In this document: one piece after another, positions 1-6,715 of the stretch
Numbering within the stretch: the first letter of the stretch is position 1
Layout: each line of letters starts with the position of its first letter
Position numbers and translations under genes: made by a program
Origin: JAVBNC01 sp031551765
GTDB taxonomy: Bacteria > Desulfobacterota > Desulfovibrionia > Desulfovibrionales > Desulfovibrionaceae
DNA length: 16,584 nt
Assembly: GCA_031551765.1 (NCBI GenBank)
Contig: JAVBNC010000078.1
Span: forward strand, 1 to 16,584
Direction of reading: 5' to 3'
Notes under the pieces: model-generated
What the model was told of the DNA's origin: nothing
Databases searched by the model: none
What the model saw: only the letters and a program-made list of their open reading frames with translations

Positions 1-232
1 AAACTTTGACAGGGGTATGTCGGTTATCTCGTTGATAAAGCGGTCCCGTACAATTACGGTTCCGCCCCTTTCAGCTTCTCAAATCAGCACCCGCCAGTAT
101 GTGAGCGCCGTGGGCGACAATTCCGCGGGATAGCGGACTTGCCCGCCGGGGTCCTCCCCGGCGCCCCGAAGGGGTGAGGGCCAGGACGGCGCCCAAATCA
201 ACAGAACGGCAGATACGCACATTTCTTATAGT
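1..232. other. Intergenic stretch without a convincing gene
   Basis: I see no supported gene here. Plus frame 1 has a stop at 7-9 and is then open to about 177, but it has no start codon with a ribosome site. On the minus strand the first 75 bases read open yet follow a stop and lack a usable start. Small GC hairpins are visible: 145-151 pairs with 156-162 (7 bp, 4-nt loop), and CCCC-GAA-GGGG lies beside it. The plus-strand stop at 7-9 could be the end of a gene lying left of the window, but this cannot be shown. Confidence 0.5.
40..73 (+). terminator. Possible terminator hairpin for a gene left of the window
   Basis: GCGGTCCCGT (40-49) pairs with ACGGTTCCGC (56-65) with two internal mismatches and a 6-nt loop, followed by CCCCTTTC. 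The T run is weak. The stem and its flank (CGTTGATAAAGCGG) resemble the terminator at 11523-11559 read on the minus strand (CGTTGATGAAGCGG), which supports a shared terminator design. Confidence 0.3.
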
Positions 233-313
233 CACCCTGAATGGGTTCCACGGGGCGCGCCCCTTGGCGGGTGCAGGGCAGCGCCCTGCTCTCATTCTTG
301 GATGGCTTCGACA
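233..313 (-). repeat. 81-bp dispersed 3'-end repeat, copy 1
   Basis: Read on the minus strand it begins TGTCGAAGCCATCCAAG, continues into the stem GCAGGGC-GCT-GCCCTGC, then a second stem (CCAAGGGG with CCCCGTGG, one mismatch), and ends CCCATTCAGGGTG. A copy at 11398-11478 has the same length and about 73 of 81 identical positions. Its head lies 9 nt after the hyfC stop codon, in the same orientation as hyfC, so a role in ending or stabilising the hyfBC transcript is plausible. No T run follows the stems. Confidence 0.85.
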
Positions 314-322
314 GCTTTGCCT

Positions 323-1231
323 TTAAAACACTTTGAAAACGCTCAACAAACAAGCCAGGGCGGCAAAAGCCCCGGCCAGGGTCAGCAACTGCGGGATACG
401 CACCAGACGCAGCCGGGCCATGATGGATTCGGTGACGCCCACGGCCACGGCCACAACCAGGATGCCGCCCAGGGACGCGGACAGGGCCAGGGGCAGGCTG
501 TCCATGTCCGGCAGCAGCACGCCGCTGATGATGGCGCAGAAGAACCAGAGTTTGAGGGCCGCGCCGTATTCGATAAAGGCCAGATCCACCCCGCCGTGGT
601 CCAGGATCATGACTTCGTGAATCATGGTCAGTTCCAGGTGGGTGTTGGGGTCGTCCACGGGGATACGGCAGTTTTCCGTGAGCAGCACCACGAAAAAACT
701 GGCAGTGAGCAGAAGCAGCACGGGCCAGTCGTTGGTCCAACTGGCCCCGGACGCCGGGGAAAGCATAGCGGAAAGGGAATAGGACCCGGCCAGCATGCCC
801 AGCGGCATCAAACCCAGAAGAAAGACCGGCTCGGCCAGGGCGGAAAAGGTGGCCTCACGCGAGGCGCCCATGCCTTCGAAGGCGGAACCCGTGTCCAGGG
901 CGGCGGTGATGGTGGCGAAACGGGCCATGGCCAGCAGGTAGGCGGCCAGCAGAAAGTCGCCGTTGAAACTGAGCAGGGCCTTGTGCCCGGAAAGGGGCAG
1001 AAAGCACAGCGCGGCCAAAACGGCGGCCAGCCCGGCCATGGGTCCGGCCCGGAACACCCAGGAACTGGTGTGCGAGTAAACCGCGCCTTTGTGCAGCAGC
1101 TTGTGGAGGTCGTAATAGAGCTGCAGGCAGGGACGGCCGCGCCGCCCGGCGAAGCGGGCCTTCACCTGGTTGATGATGCCGGAGAGCAAGGGGGCCATAA
1201 TCAGGGCCAGAATGAGGGAGAGCGCTGCCAT
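323..1231 (-). CDS. hyfC: HyfC/HycD-type membrane subunit (NuoH-like)
   Basis: A 302-residue integral membrane protein of the NuoH/HycD/HyfC family. In group 4 hydrogenases and formate hydrogenlyase this subunit joins the membrane arm to the hydrophilic NiFe/FeS arm. Family signatures are visible: GRPCLQLYYDLHKL (32-45), GSAFEGMGASREATF (115-129), EP (134-135), and the acidic segment starting ENCRIPVDDPNTH (186-198) and ending MIHE (203-206). About eight hydrophobic helices fit the usual ~300-residue length. ATG starts 3 nt after the hyfB stop, so the two genes are translationally coupled. A repeat begins 9 nt after its stop, and no hyfE, hyfF, hyfG or hyfI homologue follows in the remaining 322 bases. 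Family membership is clear. Whether the complex makes hydrogen, oxidises formate or works with another electron module cannot be judged. Confidence 0.88.
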   Translation of the reverse strand: MAALSLILALIMAPLLSGIINQVKARFAGRRGRPCLQLYYDLHKLLHKGAVYSHTSSWVFRAGPMAGLAAVLAALCFLPLSGHKALLSFNGDFLLAAYLLAMARFATITAALDTGSAFEGMGASREATFSALAEPVFLLGLMPLGMLAGSYSLSAMLSPASGASWTNDWPVLLLLTASFFVVLLTENCRIPVDDPNTHLELTMIHEVMILDHGGVDLAFIEYGAALKLWFFCAIISGVLLPDMDSLPLALSASLGGILVVAVAVGVTESIMARLRLVRIPQLLTLAGAFAALACLLSVFKVF

Positions 1232-1234
1232 GGC

Positions 1235-3277
1235 TTACCCCAGTTTCCAGGCCAGCAGGGCCATGAGCGTGAGCAGGATGTAGAGAATGTAGGCATTCAC
1301 CCTGCCGTGCTGCAGCTTTTTGCACCAGCGGGCCAGCACGGTCACGGCCCGGAACATCGGGGCAAACAGTCCGTTCGCCATCCAGTCCGGGGCACTGTAT
1401 GTGGCTGTGGCTGCCATGGGAAAGAATTCGCGCAGCAGGGGCAGCTGTTCCCGGGAACGCAGGATGGAACGCATGAAAAACGAGGCCGGTTGCGAAAAAG
1501 AACCGCCGGAATACTGCATCCGGGCCGTGGGCGCGATATAGCCGCAGTCCCAGGTGGGGGAGGCGGCGATTTCCCGGCCCCGGAGCAGGCGGCGGCGCAG
1601 CAGAAAGAGCGCCAGAAAAAAGAGCAGCAGCATCAGAAAGCCTTGGTTGACCGACTGGAGCAGCTCAAAGGCGCTTTGCAGCGCGGGCGCGGCGTGGCTG
1701 AGGCTCCAGGCTGCCGGGGGCGTAAGGGCCGGGGCGGCGGCAAGCACGGGGATAGGGACGGCCCCGCCGTGGAGGTGCGGGCTCAGGGCGGCGGAAAGCG
1801 CGGCGGCCGTCCAGGGGGCGGCCAGGGCGGAAACAAGGCACAGCGCGGCCAGCGCCAGGATGGACCCAAGCTGCAGGCGGCAGGGGTCGTGGGCGTCGCG
1901 CACCAGGCCGGAACGCGCTTCCCCCAGAAAGGCCAGGCTGAACAGCCGCGCGAAGCAAAGCAGGGTAAAGCCGCCGACAAGGGCGAGCATGAACAGGCCG
2001 CACCAGAATACCAGGTTCAAGCCCTGCGCGGGCAGGCTCCCGCCCGAAGCCATGGCGATGTAGAGCAGAAATTCCCCGGCAAAACCGTTGAAGGGCGGCA
2101 GGGCCGCGATGGCGGCGGAACCCAGGGCGAAGCAGGCGGCCGTGAGCGGCATGCGTTTTTGCAGGCCGCCGAGGGCGCTCAGCGAAAGGCTGCCCGCGCC
2201 GTGCAGCACGTTGCCCGCGCAGAGAAAGAGCATGCCCTTGAGCAGAGAATGGTTGACCAGGTGCAGCATGGCCCCGGTCAGGGCCAGCAGCGCCAGGGCC
2301 GTGTGCCCCTGCTGGCGACAGAATAGCCCCATGCCCAGCCCCAGGCAGATGATGCCCATGTTTTCCACGCTGGAATAAGCCAGGGAGCGCTTGATGTCCC
2401 GCTGCGCCAGGGCGAAAAGAATGCCGACGACCCCGGAAAAGGCTCCCAGGCCCATGAGCAGGTGGGCCCACCAGGCTTCCCCCGCGCCCAGAAAGGACAG
2501 GGTGCGCAACAGGCCGTAGACGCCGGTTTTGATCATGGCCCCGGACATCAGGGCGGAAACGTGGCTGGGCGCGGCCGGGTGGGCTTCCGGCAGCCAGACG
2601 TGCAGAGGCATGATACCGGCCTTGGTGCCGAACCCGGCCAGGGCCAGCAGGAACAGCAGGCCCGCGCCTTCTTTGCCGCCCTGGGCCATGAAGCTCTGAA
2701 AGGAAAGCCCGCCGCCGCTCTTGGCCGAAAGCAGGCTGAAAAAGCCCAGCAGGAACAGCGCGCCCAGGTGCGCGGCCACCAGGTAAATCCAGGAAGCGGC
2801 GCGCACCCTGGCTTCGTCGTCATTGATGGAAATGAGGAAAAAGGGCGCCAGGGACATAAGTTCCCAGGCCAGCAGAAAGGTGAAGGCGTCCGCCGCGACA
2901 AACACCAGCAGCATGCCCGCCGCGAGCAGGTTGTAGAAGAACCAGTGCAACCCCAAATGGCGTTTCCCGGCCAGGGGCGCGACGGCGCTGCCGCCGTAGA
3001 TGGCGCAAATGCCGGAAAGCAGCAGCACGGGAATGCAGAAGGCGGCGGAAAGCGCGTCCAGCCGGAGCGCGCCCTCCCCCAGGGGGAGCAGCGTGAAGCT
3101 GAAAACCAGGGGGGCGTGGGGCTGGAAAAGCGCCTGCAGGGCCGGGACAAGCCCCAGGCCGGAACCCGTTGCCGCTGCCAGCGTGCCTATGCGGCAGGCG
3201 TGCTCGCCCCGGCCGGATAAGAGAGCCGCAAAGCCCCCGCCAAGCAGGGTCAGCAACGAACAAAGCACAAGCAGCAC
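1235..3277 (-). CDS. hyfB: HyfB/HycC-type proton-translocating membrane subunit (NuoL/antiporter-like)
   Basis: A 680-residue, many-helix protein of the NuoL/N/MrpD antiporter-like family, HyfB/HycC branch, expected to pump protons in the membrane arm. Family charge positions are visible: Glu139 in LLAWEL, Lys219 in GFGTKAG, His239 in the PSHVSALMSGAMIKTGVY helix and Lys347 in NHSLLKGMLF. The C-terminal motif WDCGYIAPTARMQYSGGSF (576-594) is characteristic of the HyfB/HycC branch. The start is GTG at 3277, chosen because GGAGG lies 5-6 nt upstream and the N-terminus is at once hydrophobic. hyfC follows after 3 nt. The 5' region carries a possible attenuator (see 3353-3414). No catalytic hydrogenase subunit is adjacent, so the partner module is unknown. 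Confidence 0.88.
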   Translation of the reverse strand: MLLVLCSLLTLLGGGFAALLSGRGEHACRIGTLAAATGSGLGLVPALQALFQPHAPLVFSFTLLPLGEGALRLDALSAAFCIPVLLLSGICAIYGGSAVAPLAGKRHLGLHWFFYNLLAAGMLLVFVAADAFTFLLAWELMSLAPFFLISINDDEARVRAASWIYLVAAHLGALFLLGFFSLLSAKSGGGLSFQSFMAQGGKEGAGLLFLLALAGFGTKAGIMPLHVWLPEAHPAAPSHVSALMSGAMIKTGVYGLLRTLSFLGAGEAWWAHLLMGLGAFSGVVGILFALAQRDIKRSLAYSSVENMGIICLGLGMGLFCRQQGHTALALLALTGAMLHLVNHSLLKGMLFLCAGNVLHGAGSLSLSALGGLQKRMPLTAACFALGSAAIAALPPFNGFAGEFLLYIAMASGGSLPAQGLNLVFWCGLFMLALVGGFTLLCFARLFSLAFLGEARSGLVRDAHDPCRLQLGSILALAALCLVSALAAPWTAAALSAALSPHLHGGAVPIPVLAAAPALTPPAAWSLSHAAPALQSAFELLQSVNQGFLMLLLFFLALFLLRRRLLRGREIAASPTWDCGYIAPTARMQYSGGSFSQPASFFMRSILRSREQLPLLREFFPMAATATYSAPDWMANGLFAPMFRAVTVLARWCKKLQHGRVNAYILYILLTLMALLAWKLG

Positions 3278-3343
3278 GGTGCCTCCGGCGGGCTAAAACG
3301 GTCCAATTCGGTGAGAATGCATTCCGTTTAGATATAATAAAGC

Positions 3344-3414
3344 AAAAAAAAACGGCGTGTTCCGTGTATGCACGAGCCGGAACGGGCCGCCTTCATGCGG
3401 GGTGCGCCGTTCCG
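3344..3414 (-). promoter_or_regulatory. Candidate attenuator: mutually exclusive hairpins ahead of hyfB
   Basis: On the minus-strand RNA, segment 2 (plus 3378-3389) can pair with segment 3 (3353-3364): 6 bp, two mismatches, then 4 bp, 13-nt loop. This is followed at once by nine U residues (3344-3352), an intrinsic terminator form. The same segment 2 (3378-3385) can instead pair perfectly over 8 bp with segment 1 (3407-3414), with a nested 4-bp stem (3387-3390/3397-3400). Segment 1 is transcribed first. This is the classical anti-terminator/terminator layout. No known riboswitch class was recognised. It could also be the end of a separate small RNA. Confidence 0.5.
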
Positions 3415-3426
3415 TTTCGCCATTCG

Positions 3427-3450
3427 GCCGCAAAGCATGGCGGCTTTTTT
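3427..3450 (+). terminator. Short terminator-like hairpin, plus strand
   Basis: GCCGC (3427-3431) and GCGGC (3440-3444) enclose an 8-nt loop and are followed by six T residues (3445-3450). No plus-strand gene ends upstream; hyfB starts in the other direction. It could end a small plus-strand RNA or be a chance stem inside the minus-strand leader. Confidence 0.35.
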
Positions 3451-3490
3451 GAGGTTGCAATGCGCTGATAAATTCATGGAAGAACATATC

Positions 3491-3519
3491 TGCATAGCTG
3501 GAGAACGCATTGGCGTCAA
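3491..3519 (-). promoter_or_regulatory. Candidate sigma-70 promoter for the hyfB leader
   Basis: On the minus strand TTGACG (3519-3514) and TATGCA (3496-3491) are 17 bp apart. The -35 box matches the consensus at 5 of 6 positions, the -10 box at 3 of 6. Transcription would begin near 3484, about 200 nt ahead of hyfB, and pass through the alternative hairpins at 3344-3414. Confidence 0.4.
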
Positions 3520-3554
3520 TAGGGCGGATGAACGGCGGAAAAAGGACTGATGCG

Positions 3555-3591
3555 AAAACGCCCCGCGCCGGGCTGTTCCGGTCGCGGGGCG
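3555..3591 (-). terminator. Intrinsic terminator of the esterase gene
   Basis: CGCCCCGCG (3559-3567) pairs perfectly with CGCGGGGCG (3583-3591), 9 bp with a 15-nt loop, followed on the minus strand by TTTT (3558-3555). It starts 22 nt after the esterase stop codon. Confidence 0.7.
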
Positions 3592-3613
3592 GGGAAAGCA
3601 AAGTGAGAACGCT

Positions 3614-4549
3614 CTATTTGAGAAAACCCTCGGCCACAAATTGAAGAGCGCCAGGCAGGCCTGTGCGCCAATATTCCCAGTTGTGGATGCCCGGCCGGAT
3701 CATGAACACGTGGGGCACCTTCTTTTTGATCAGGGAAATATGGACCCAGGAGTTGCCGGGCATGAAGCGGTCGTCGGAACCGCAGTCGATGTAGACCCTG
3801 GTTTTGCCCAGCACGGCAGCGTCCAGGCGCTCCGCAATATACATGGGGTTGTAGTGCTTGTACGGCGCGGAAAGGCGGTTCTTGCCTTCCAGCCCCATGC
3901 CGAACGCCTTGGCGTAGCGCCGGTCGTAGCCCGCCTTGTCCATGTTGGAGATGTCGTCGTCCGTGCGCACGGCCGCGCTGAGCGCCACCGCGCTGCGGAA
4001 CAGGTCCGGGTACAGCCAGGAATAGACCAGCGCGCCGTAGCCGCCCATGGACAACCCGCCTATGCTTCTGTGGCGCTTGCCCGTGCCGGGAATGTTGGTG
4101 ACCCGGTAAGTCTTTTCAATGTAGCCGATGAATTCCTTGATGAACATGTCCTCCCACTTGTAGCCGCCGTCGGCGTCGTTCATGTAGAAGGCGGAATGTT
4201 TCAGCGTCTCGTCGCGTCTCCCGTCCGGCGTGACCACGATCATGGGCGGCATGGAACCGTCGGCGATCATCCTGTCCATGGTCTGGTTCAACTGGCCGTT
4301 GACGAACCAGTCCGCGTCCATACCGGCCTCGCCGCCGTGCAGCATGTAGAGAATGGGGTAGCTTCTGGCGGAGCGGTCATAGTCCGGGGGCAGGTAAATG
4401 CTGTAGCGCACGTCCTTTTTCAGGATGGCGCTTTTCATCAGCAGGCCCTCTTTGACGATGCCGCTGTCCGCCGCGTGGCCGGGGGCGGGGAGCAGGAGGA
4501 ACAGGAACAGAAGCGCGGAGAGGCAAAGGCCGGATACGCGGGTACGCAT
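3614..4549 (-). CDS. Secreted esterase-D-family alpha/beta hydrolase
   Basis: A 311-residue hydrolase of the putative esterase family (PF00756: esterase D, antigen 85 and feruloyl/acetyl-xylan esterase-like proteins). The start at 4549 was chosen over an upstream ATG at 4633 because AAGGAG lies 7 nt ahead and the product then opens with a classical signal peptide (MRTRVSG, a Leu/Phe-rich core, and an A-x-A site near residues 25-27). It is therefore probably periplasmic or secreted. The catalytic triad can be read: Ser167 in GGLSMGGYGAL, Asp259 or Asp260 in IDCGSDDRF, and His289 in PGIHNWEYW. An oxyanion-loop-like HGG lies at 71-73. The substrate is not evident; esterification partners range from sugars to lipids in this family. 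It stands alone: an intrinsic terminator follows, and a stem plus a large palindrome precede it. Confidence 0.85.
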   Translation of the reverse strand: MRTRVSGLCLSALLFLFLLLPAPGHAADSGIVKEGLLMKSAILKKDVRYSIYLPPDYDRSARSYPILYMLHGGEAGMDADWFVNGQLNQTMDRMIADGSMPPMIVVTPDGRRDETLKHSAFYMNDADGGYKWEDMFIKEFIGYIEKTYRVTNIPGTGKRHRSIGGLSMGGYGALVYSWLYPDLFRSAVALSAAVRTDDDISNMDKAGYDRRYAKAFGMGLEGKNRLSAPYKHYNPMYIAERLDAAVLGKTRVYIDCGSDDRFMPGNSWVHISLIKKKVPHVFMIRPGIHNWEYWRTGLPGALQFVAEGFLK

Positions 4550-4578
4550 GGCGAACTCCTTGTGGGGCGCGAAAAGAG

Positions 4579-4609
4579 AAGGGAAAGCGGCACGACGCCG
4601 CCTTCCCTT
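4579..4609 (-). promoter_or_regulatory. 13-bp leader hairpin ahead of the esterase
   Basis: On the minus strand AAGGGAAGGCGGC and GCCGCTTTCCCTT (4609-4597 and 4591-4579) form a 13-bp stem with one G-U pair and a 5-nt loop, followed by a pyrimidine run CTCTTTTCG. It ends about 20 nt before the ribosome site. It could be a weak terminator of read-through from the rhodanese gene or a 5' mRNA structure. A poor promoter candidate (TTTACT, 15 bp, TATAGG at 4639-4613) sits just upstream. Confidence 0.4.
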
Positions 4610-4644
4610 TCGCCTATACCACGCGTGGCGCAAAGTAAACGGCC

Positions 4645-4793
4645 GGGGCTGCGTCTAAAAAGCGTCTTTTGCCCCCTGGACTGCGTCAAAGTCCCTTTCC
4701 GGTCCAGGGCTGTACCATGAGAGTACTATCCCTGAACCGGAAAGGGACTTTTCCTTGCCAGGGAACAAAATCCGTCTTTTTAGAAGCAGCCCC
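4645..4793. repeat. 149-bp imperfect palindrome (long intergenic inverted repeat)
   Basis: The two halves pair along most of their length. The core stem is 22 bp with one mismatch (4688-4709 with 4730-4751) around a 20-nt loop. Next come CCCTGG/CCAGGG (4674-4679 with 4758-4763) and a nearly matching outer end, GGGGCTGCGTCTAAAAAG (from 4645) against CTTTTTAGAAGCAGCCCC (ending 4793). It fills the gap between the rhodanese stop codon (8 bp away) and the esterase promoter area. No coding capacity or transposase is seen. A MITE-like or degenerate hairpin element is one reading, a bidirectional 3' structure another. Confidence 0.8.
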
Positions 4794-4800
4794 GAGAAGG

Positions 4801-5328
4801 TCAGCCCGCCTTCCCTTTGTCCTTCGCGTTCCAGGGCATGCGCATCAAGAGTTGCCCCATCAGGCAGACGCCGGTCAGCCCGGCCAGGAACAGGCCCGCG
4901 CCCGCAAAAGCCGTAATCCAGAGAAAGACCGGGCTTACGAGGCTGAGCAGCAGGCTGAGCAGAATGATGGTCCCGGCCGCCATCTGGATCTGGCGGTTGA
5001 TGGGCAACGGCCGTTTGACGCTGACCAGGGGCAGGCCCGCCGCTTTCCAGCCGGAAAGCCCCCCCTCCATGAGGTATATTTCCTTGAAGCCCCGCGCTTC
5101 CAGCAGCGCGACGCTGTTCTGGGTGCGCCTGCCGCTGTGGCAGAAAAACACGGCGGGCCGGTCCTGGTCCGGGTCTTCGGGAAGGGAGGAGAGCACGGAC
5201 AAGGGCGCCAGGCGGCTGCCCGCTATGTGCTCGCGGGCGTATTCGTCCGGTTCGCGGATATCGACGAACAGGGCGTTCTGGGTTTCCAGCAGGGCCTTGG
5301 CCTGTTGGGGCGTGATGGTGCTGTGCAT
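4801..5328 (-). CDS. ygaP: YgaP-type membrane-anchored rhodanese (sulfurtransferase)
   Basis: A 175-residue protein with the same architecture as E. coli YgaP (174 residues): an N-terminal single rhodanese domain (about 1-105) and two hydrophobic helices (about 114-133 and 135-158) ending in RMPWN. The active-site loop reads CHSGRRT with the sulfur-carrying Cys63. FVDIREPDEYAREHI and LAPLSVL also match the family. It should face the cytoplasm and move sulfane sulfur or persulfide, for example from thiosulfate or polysulfide; the natural acceptor is not known. The start at 5328 has AAGGAG 7 nt upstream, and an upstream ATG at 5394 lacks this. It has its own promoter candidate and appears monocistronic, followed 8 bp later by a large palindrome. 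Confidence 0.92.
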   Translation of the reverse strand: MHSTITPQQAKALLETQNALFVDIREPDEYAREHIAGSRLAPLSVLSSLPEDPDQDRPAVFFCHSGRRTQNSVALLEARGFKEIYLMEGGLSGWKAAGLPLVSVKRPLPINRQIQMAAGTIILLSLLLSLVSPVFLWITAFAGAGLFLAGLTGVCLMGQLLMRMPWNAKDKGKAG

Positions 5329-5366
5329 GGGGTGCTCCTTGGTTGCGCGCGTCAGCCCGTTCATGG

Positions 5367-5394
5367 AGTATAGGACAGGGCCGCGGAAAGGCAA
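5367..5394 (-). promoter_or_regulatory. Candidate sigma-70 promoter of ygaP
   Basis: On the minus strand TTGCCT (5394-5389) and TATACT (5372-5367) are 16 bp apart. The -10 box matches the consensus at 5 of 6 positions, the -35 box at 4 of 6. The start point would be near 5360, giving a leader of about 32 nt. Confidence 0.5.
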
Positions 5395-5471
5395 CAGAGA
5401 AGAGCTTTAAGCCCCGGCATGAACGTGCTATGGCTGGGTTTCTCCCGCCGAACATCTATATGGAGGACCCC

Positions 5472-6077
5472 ATGCCCCACGCTCTCCTGCTCGTCACCAT
5501 GGAACCGGCCGCCGGGATGGAAGAGGAATTCAACGACTGGTACGACCTGGAACACTGCCCGCAGCGCAAATCCCTGCCCGGCTTTGTGTTCGGCACGCGC
5601 TGGGTGTGCCTGGACGGCTGGCCCCGCTACCTGGCCCTGTACGGGATGGAGTCCGAAGAGGCCGTCCGCACCCCGGAATATCTGGCTGTTTCCGGAGCCA
5701 ACGGCACGCCCTGGAGCAAAAGAATGCTGGCCCGGACCATAGGGCGGCAGCGCCATGTGGCCGTGGCCGTGGCCGGCAACGAACCCCTGCGGGCCGGGCT
5801 GGGCACGTGTTCCCGTCTGCTCATGGCGGGCTGGACCTGTGCGGAAGGGGAAGCGAAAATTCTGTGCGCCAAGGCTCGCGTCACGGCGGCCGCCCTGCCC
5901 GGCGTGCGCGAGTGCGGCGGTTTTCTGGTGCCCAAGGGGCAGGAGTCCCTGTTTTGGTTTTTCGTCGCGCTGGATTACCCCGCGCGGATGGAAGAGCTGG
6001 CCGCGCTGGCCAGGCCGGACGGCCGGGGCGCCACGATTTTTAACCTGTACGCCCCGTATTTCAGAAGCGGATACTGA
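5472..6077 (+). CDS. Dimeric alpha/beta-barrel-type protein of unknown function
   Basis: 201 residues. The start at 5472 is chosen because GGAGG lies 6 nt upstream; in-frame ATGs at 5343, 5430 and 5460 lack such a site. The N-terminal half opens with a beta strand (HALLLVTM), then EEEFNDWYDLEHCPQRKSLP (18-37), then strands with YLALYGME. This resembles the EthD/Dabb-like ferredoxin-fold families, whose members carry an FNxWYxxEH-type helix. The C-terminal half (about 96-201) seems to repeat the strand-helix pattern less clearly (FWFFVALDY). No signal peptide is seen. The SGNH hydrolase follows after 29 nt on the same strand, so they are probably cotranscribed. Related proteins are often small-molecule binding or degradation accessory proteins, but I assign no reaction. 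Confidence 0.72.
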   Translation: MPHALLLVTMEPAAGMEEEFNDWYDLEHCPQRKSLPGFVFGTRWVCLDGWPRYLALYGMESEEAVRTPEYLAVSGANGTPWSKRMLARTIGRQRHVAVAVAGNEPLRAGLGTCSRLLMAGWTCAEGEAKILCAKARVTAAALPGVRECGGFLVPKGQESLFWFFVALDYPARMEELAALARPDGRGATIFNLYAPYFRSGY

Positions 6078-6106
6078 CGTCACTTTCCGGGGAAATGGGA
6101 CGCGCC

Positions 6107-6715
6107 ATGAAAACACTAACCATTGCCTGCCTGGGCGACAGCCTGACCCACGGCTACGGCGTGCGCCGGGAAGCAAGCTGGGTGAGCCTGGCGAACCTGG
6201 AACTGGCCCCGGATATCGTGCTGCTCAACCACGGCCGCAACGGCGACACCACCTCCGGCATGCTGTTCCGGCTGGAGCGGGAAGTGCTGCCCGCGCAGCC
6301 CAATGCCGTACTGCTCATGGGCGGGGCCAACGATATCGCCTATGACGGCGGCACGGCCCCGGCGCGGACCAACATGCCCGTCATGGTCCGCCAGGCGGCG
6401 GACGCGGGCGTCACGCCGCTGGTAGGCATACCGCTGCCCTATATCCCGGAGCCGCGTGAAGAGTGGGGCAGTTTCGAAGAACTGGTCCAGGCCGCCGCCG
6501 CGTACGACAGCTACGCCCTGTGGCTGCGGGAGTTCTGCGTGTCCTCAGGTCTGCGCAGCGTGGATTTCCGCGCCCGCTTCGAAGAAGATGTAAAACGGAC
6601 CCGCGCCGCGCCGGGCAGCTACTTTTTTGACGGCCTGCACTTCAACCCCAAAGGCCACCGGCTGCTCGCCGCCCGCATGGTGGAAAGCGCCAGAGAGCTT
6701 TGGGCCGAAGATTAG
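6107..6715 (+). CDS. Cytoplasmic SGNH/GDSL-family hydrolase (TesA/arylesterase-like)
   Basis: A 202-residue SGNH hydrolase. The four conserved blocks can be read: GDSLTHGYG with nucleophile Ser12, NHGRNGDTT with Gly43, GGAND with Asn75, and DGLHFN with Asp175 and His178. No signal peptide is present, unlike periplasmic TesA, so it probably acts in the cytoplasm on small esters or thioesters; the substrate is unknown. The ATG at 6107 is preferred over 6095 because the upstream GGGG would be too close to the first ATG and because homology starts at the LTIACLGDS strand. A GGGA lies 6 nt ahead of 6107. The stop codon is inside the stem of the hairpin that follows. Confidence 0.85.
   Translation: MKTLTIACLGDSLTHGYGVRREASWVSLANLELAPDIVLLNHGRNGDTTSGMLFRLEREVLPAQPNAVLLMGGANDIAYDGGTAPARTNMPVMVRQAADAGVTPLVGIPLPYIPEPREEWGSFEELVQAAAAYDSYALWLREFCVSSGLRSVDFRARFEEDVKRTRAAPGSYFFDGLHFNPKGHRLLAARMVESARELWAED

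Larger units (their letters stand above)
3278..3613. other. 336-bp intergenic region: hyfB leader and esterase 3' end
   Basis: No protein gene is supported. It holds, from right to left on the minus strand, the esterase terminator (3555-3591), a sigma-70-like promoter (3491-3519), a small stem (3427-3444), an alternative-hairpin segment (3353-3414) ending in nine T residues, and about 65 nt down to the hyfB start. A minus-strand frame is open through the region (MNLSAHCNLKK... starting near 3476). It runs through the hairpins and the T run into FFLLYY, so it is probably not a real gene, although a leader peptide cannot be excluded. Confidence 0.6.

Noticed and set aside
71..295. 74-residue minus-strand open frame
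   Set aside because: Its start codon lies inside the 81-bp repeat and its product is Arg/Pro/Gly-rich without family resemblance. The second repeat copy has GTG at the same position but no comparable gene.
302..2326. 674-residue open frame on the plus strand opposite hyfB/hyfC
   Set aside because: Its composition is dominated by Gly, Gln, His and Arg, as expected for the antisense of GC-rich membrane genes. There is no family motif, and the opposite strand carries clear HyfB/HyfC signatures.
3328..3639. 103-residue minus-strand frame across the hyfB leader
   Set aside because: It runs through the esterase terminator, the promoter candidate and the nine-T run. No plausible ribosome site was seen for the full-length frame. 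Only a short internal leader peptide remains conceivable.
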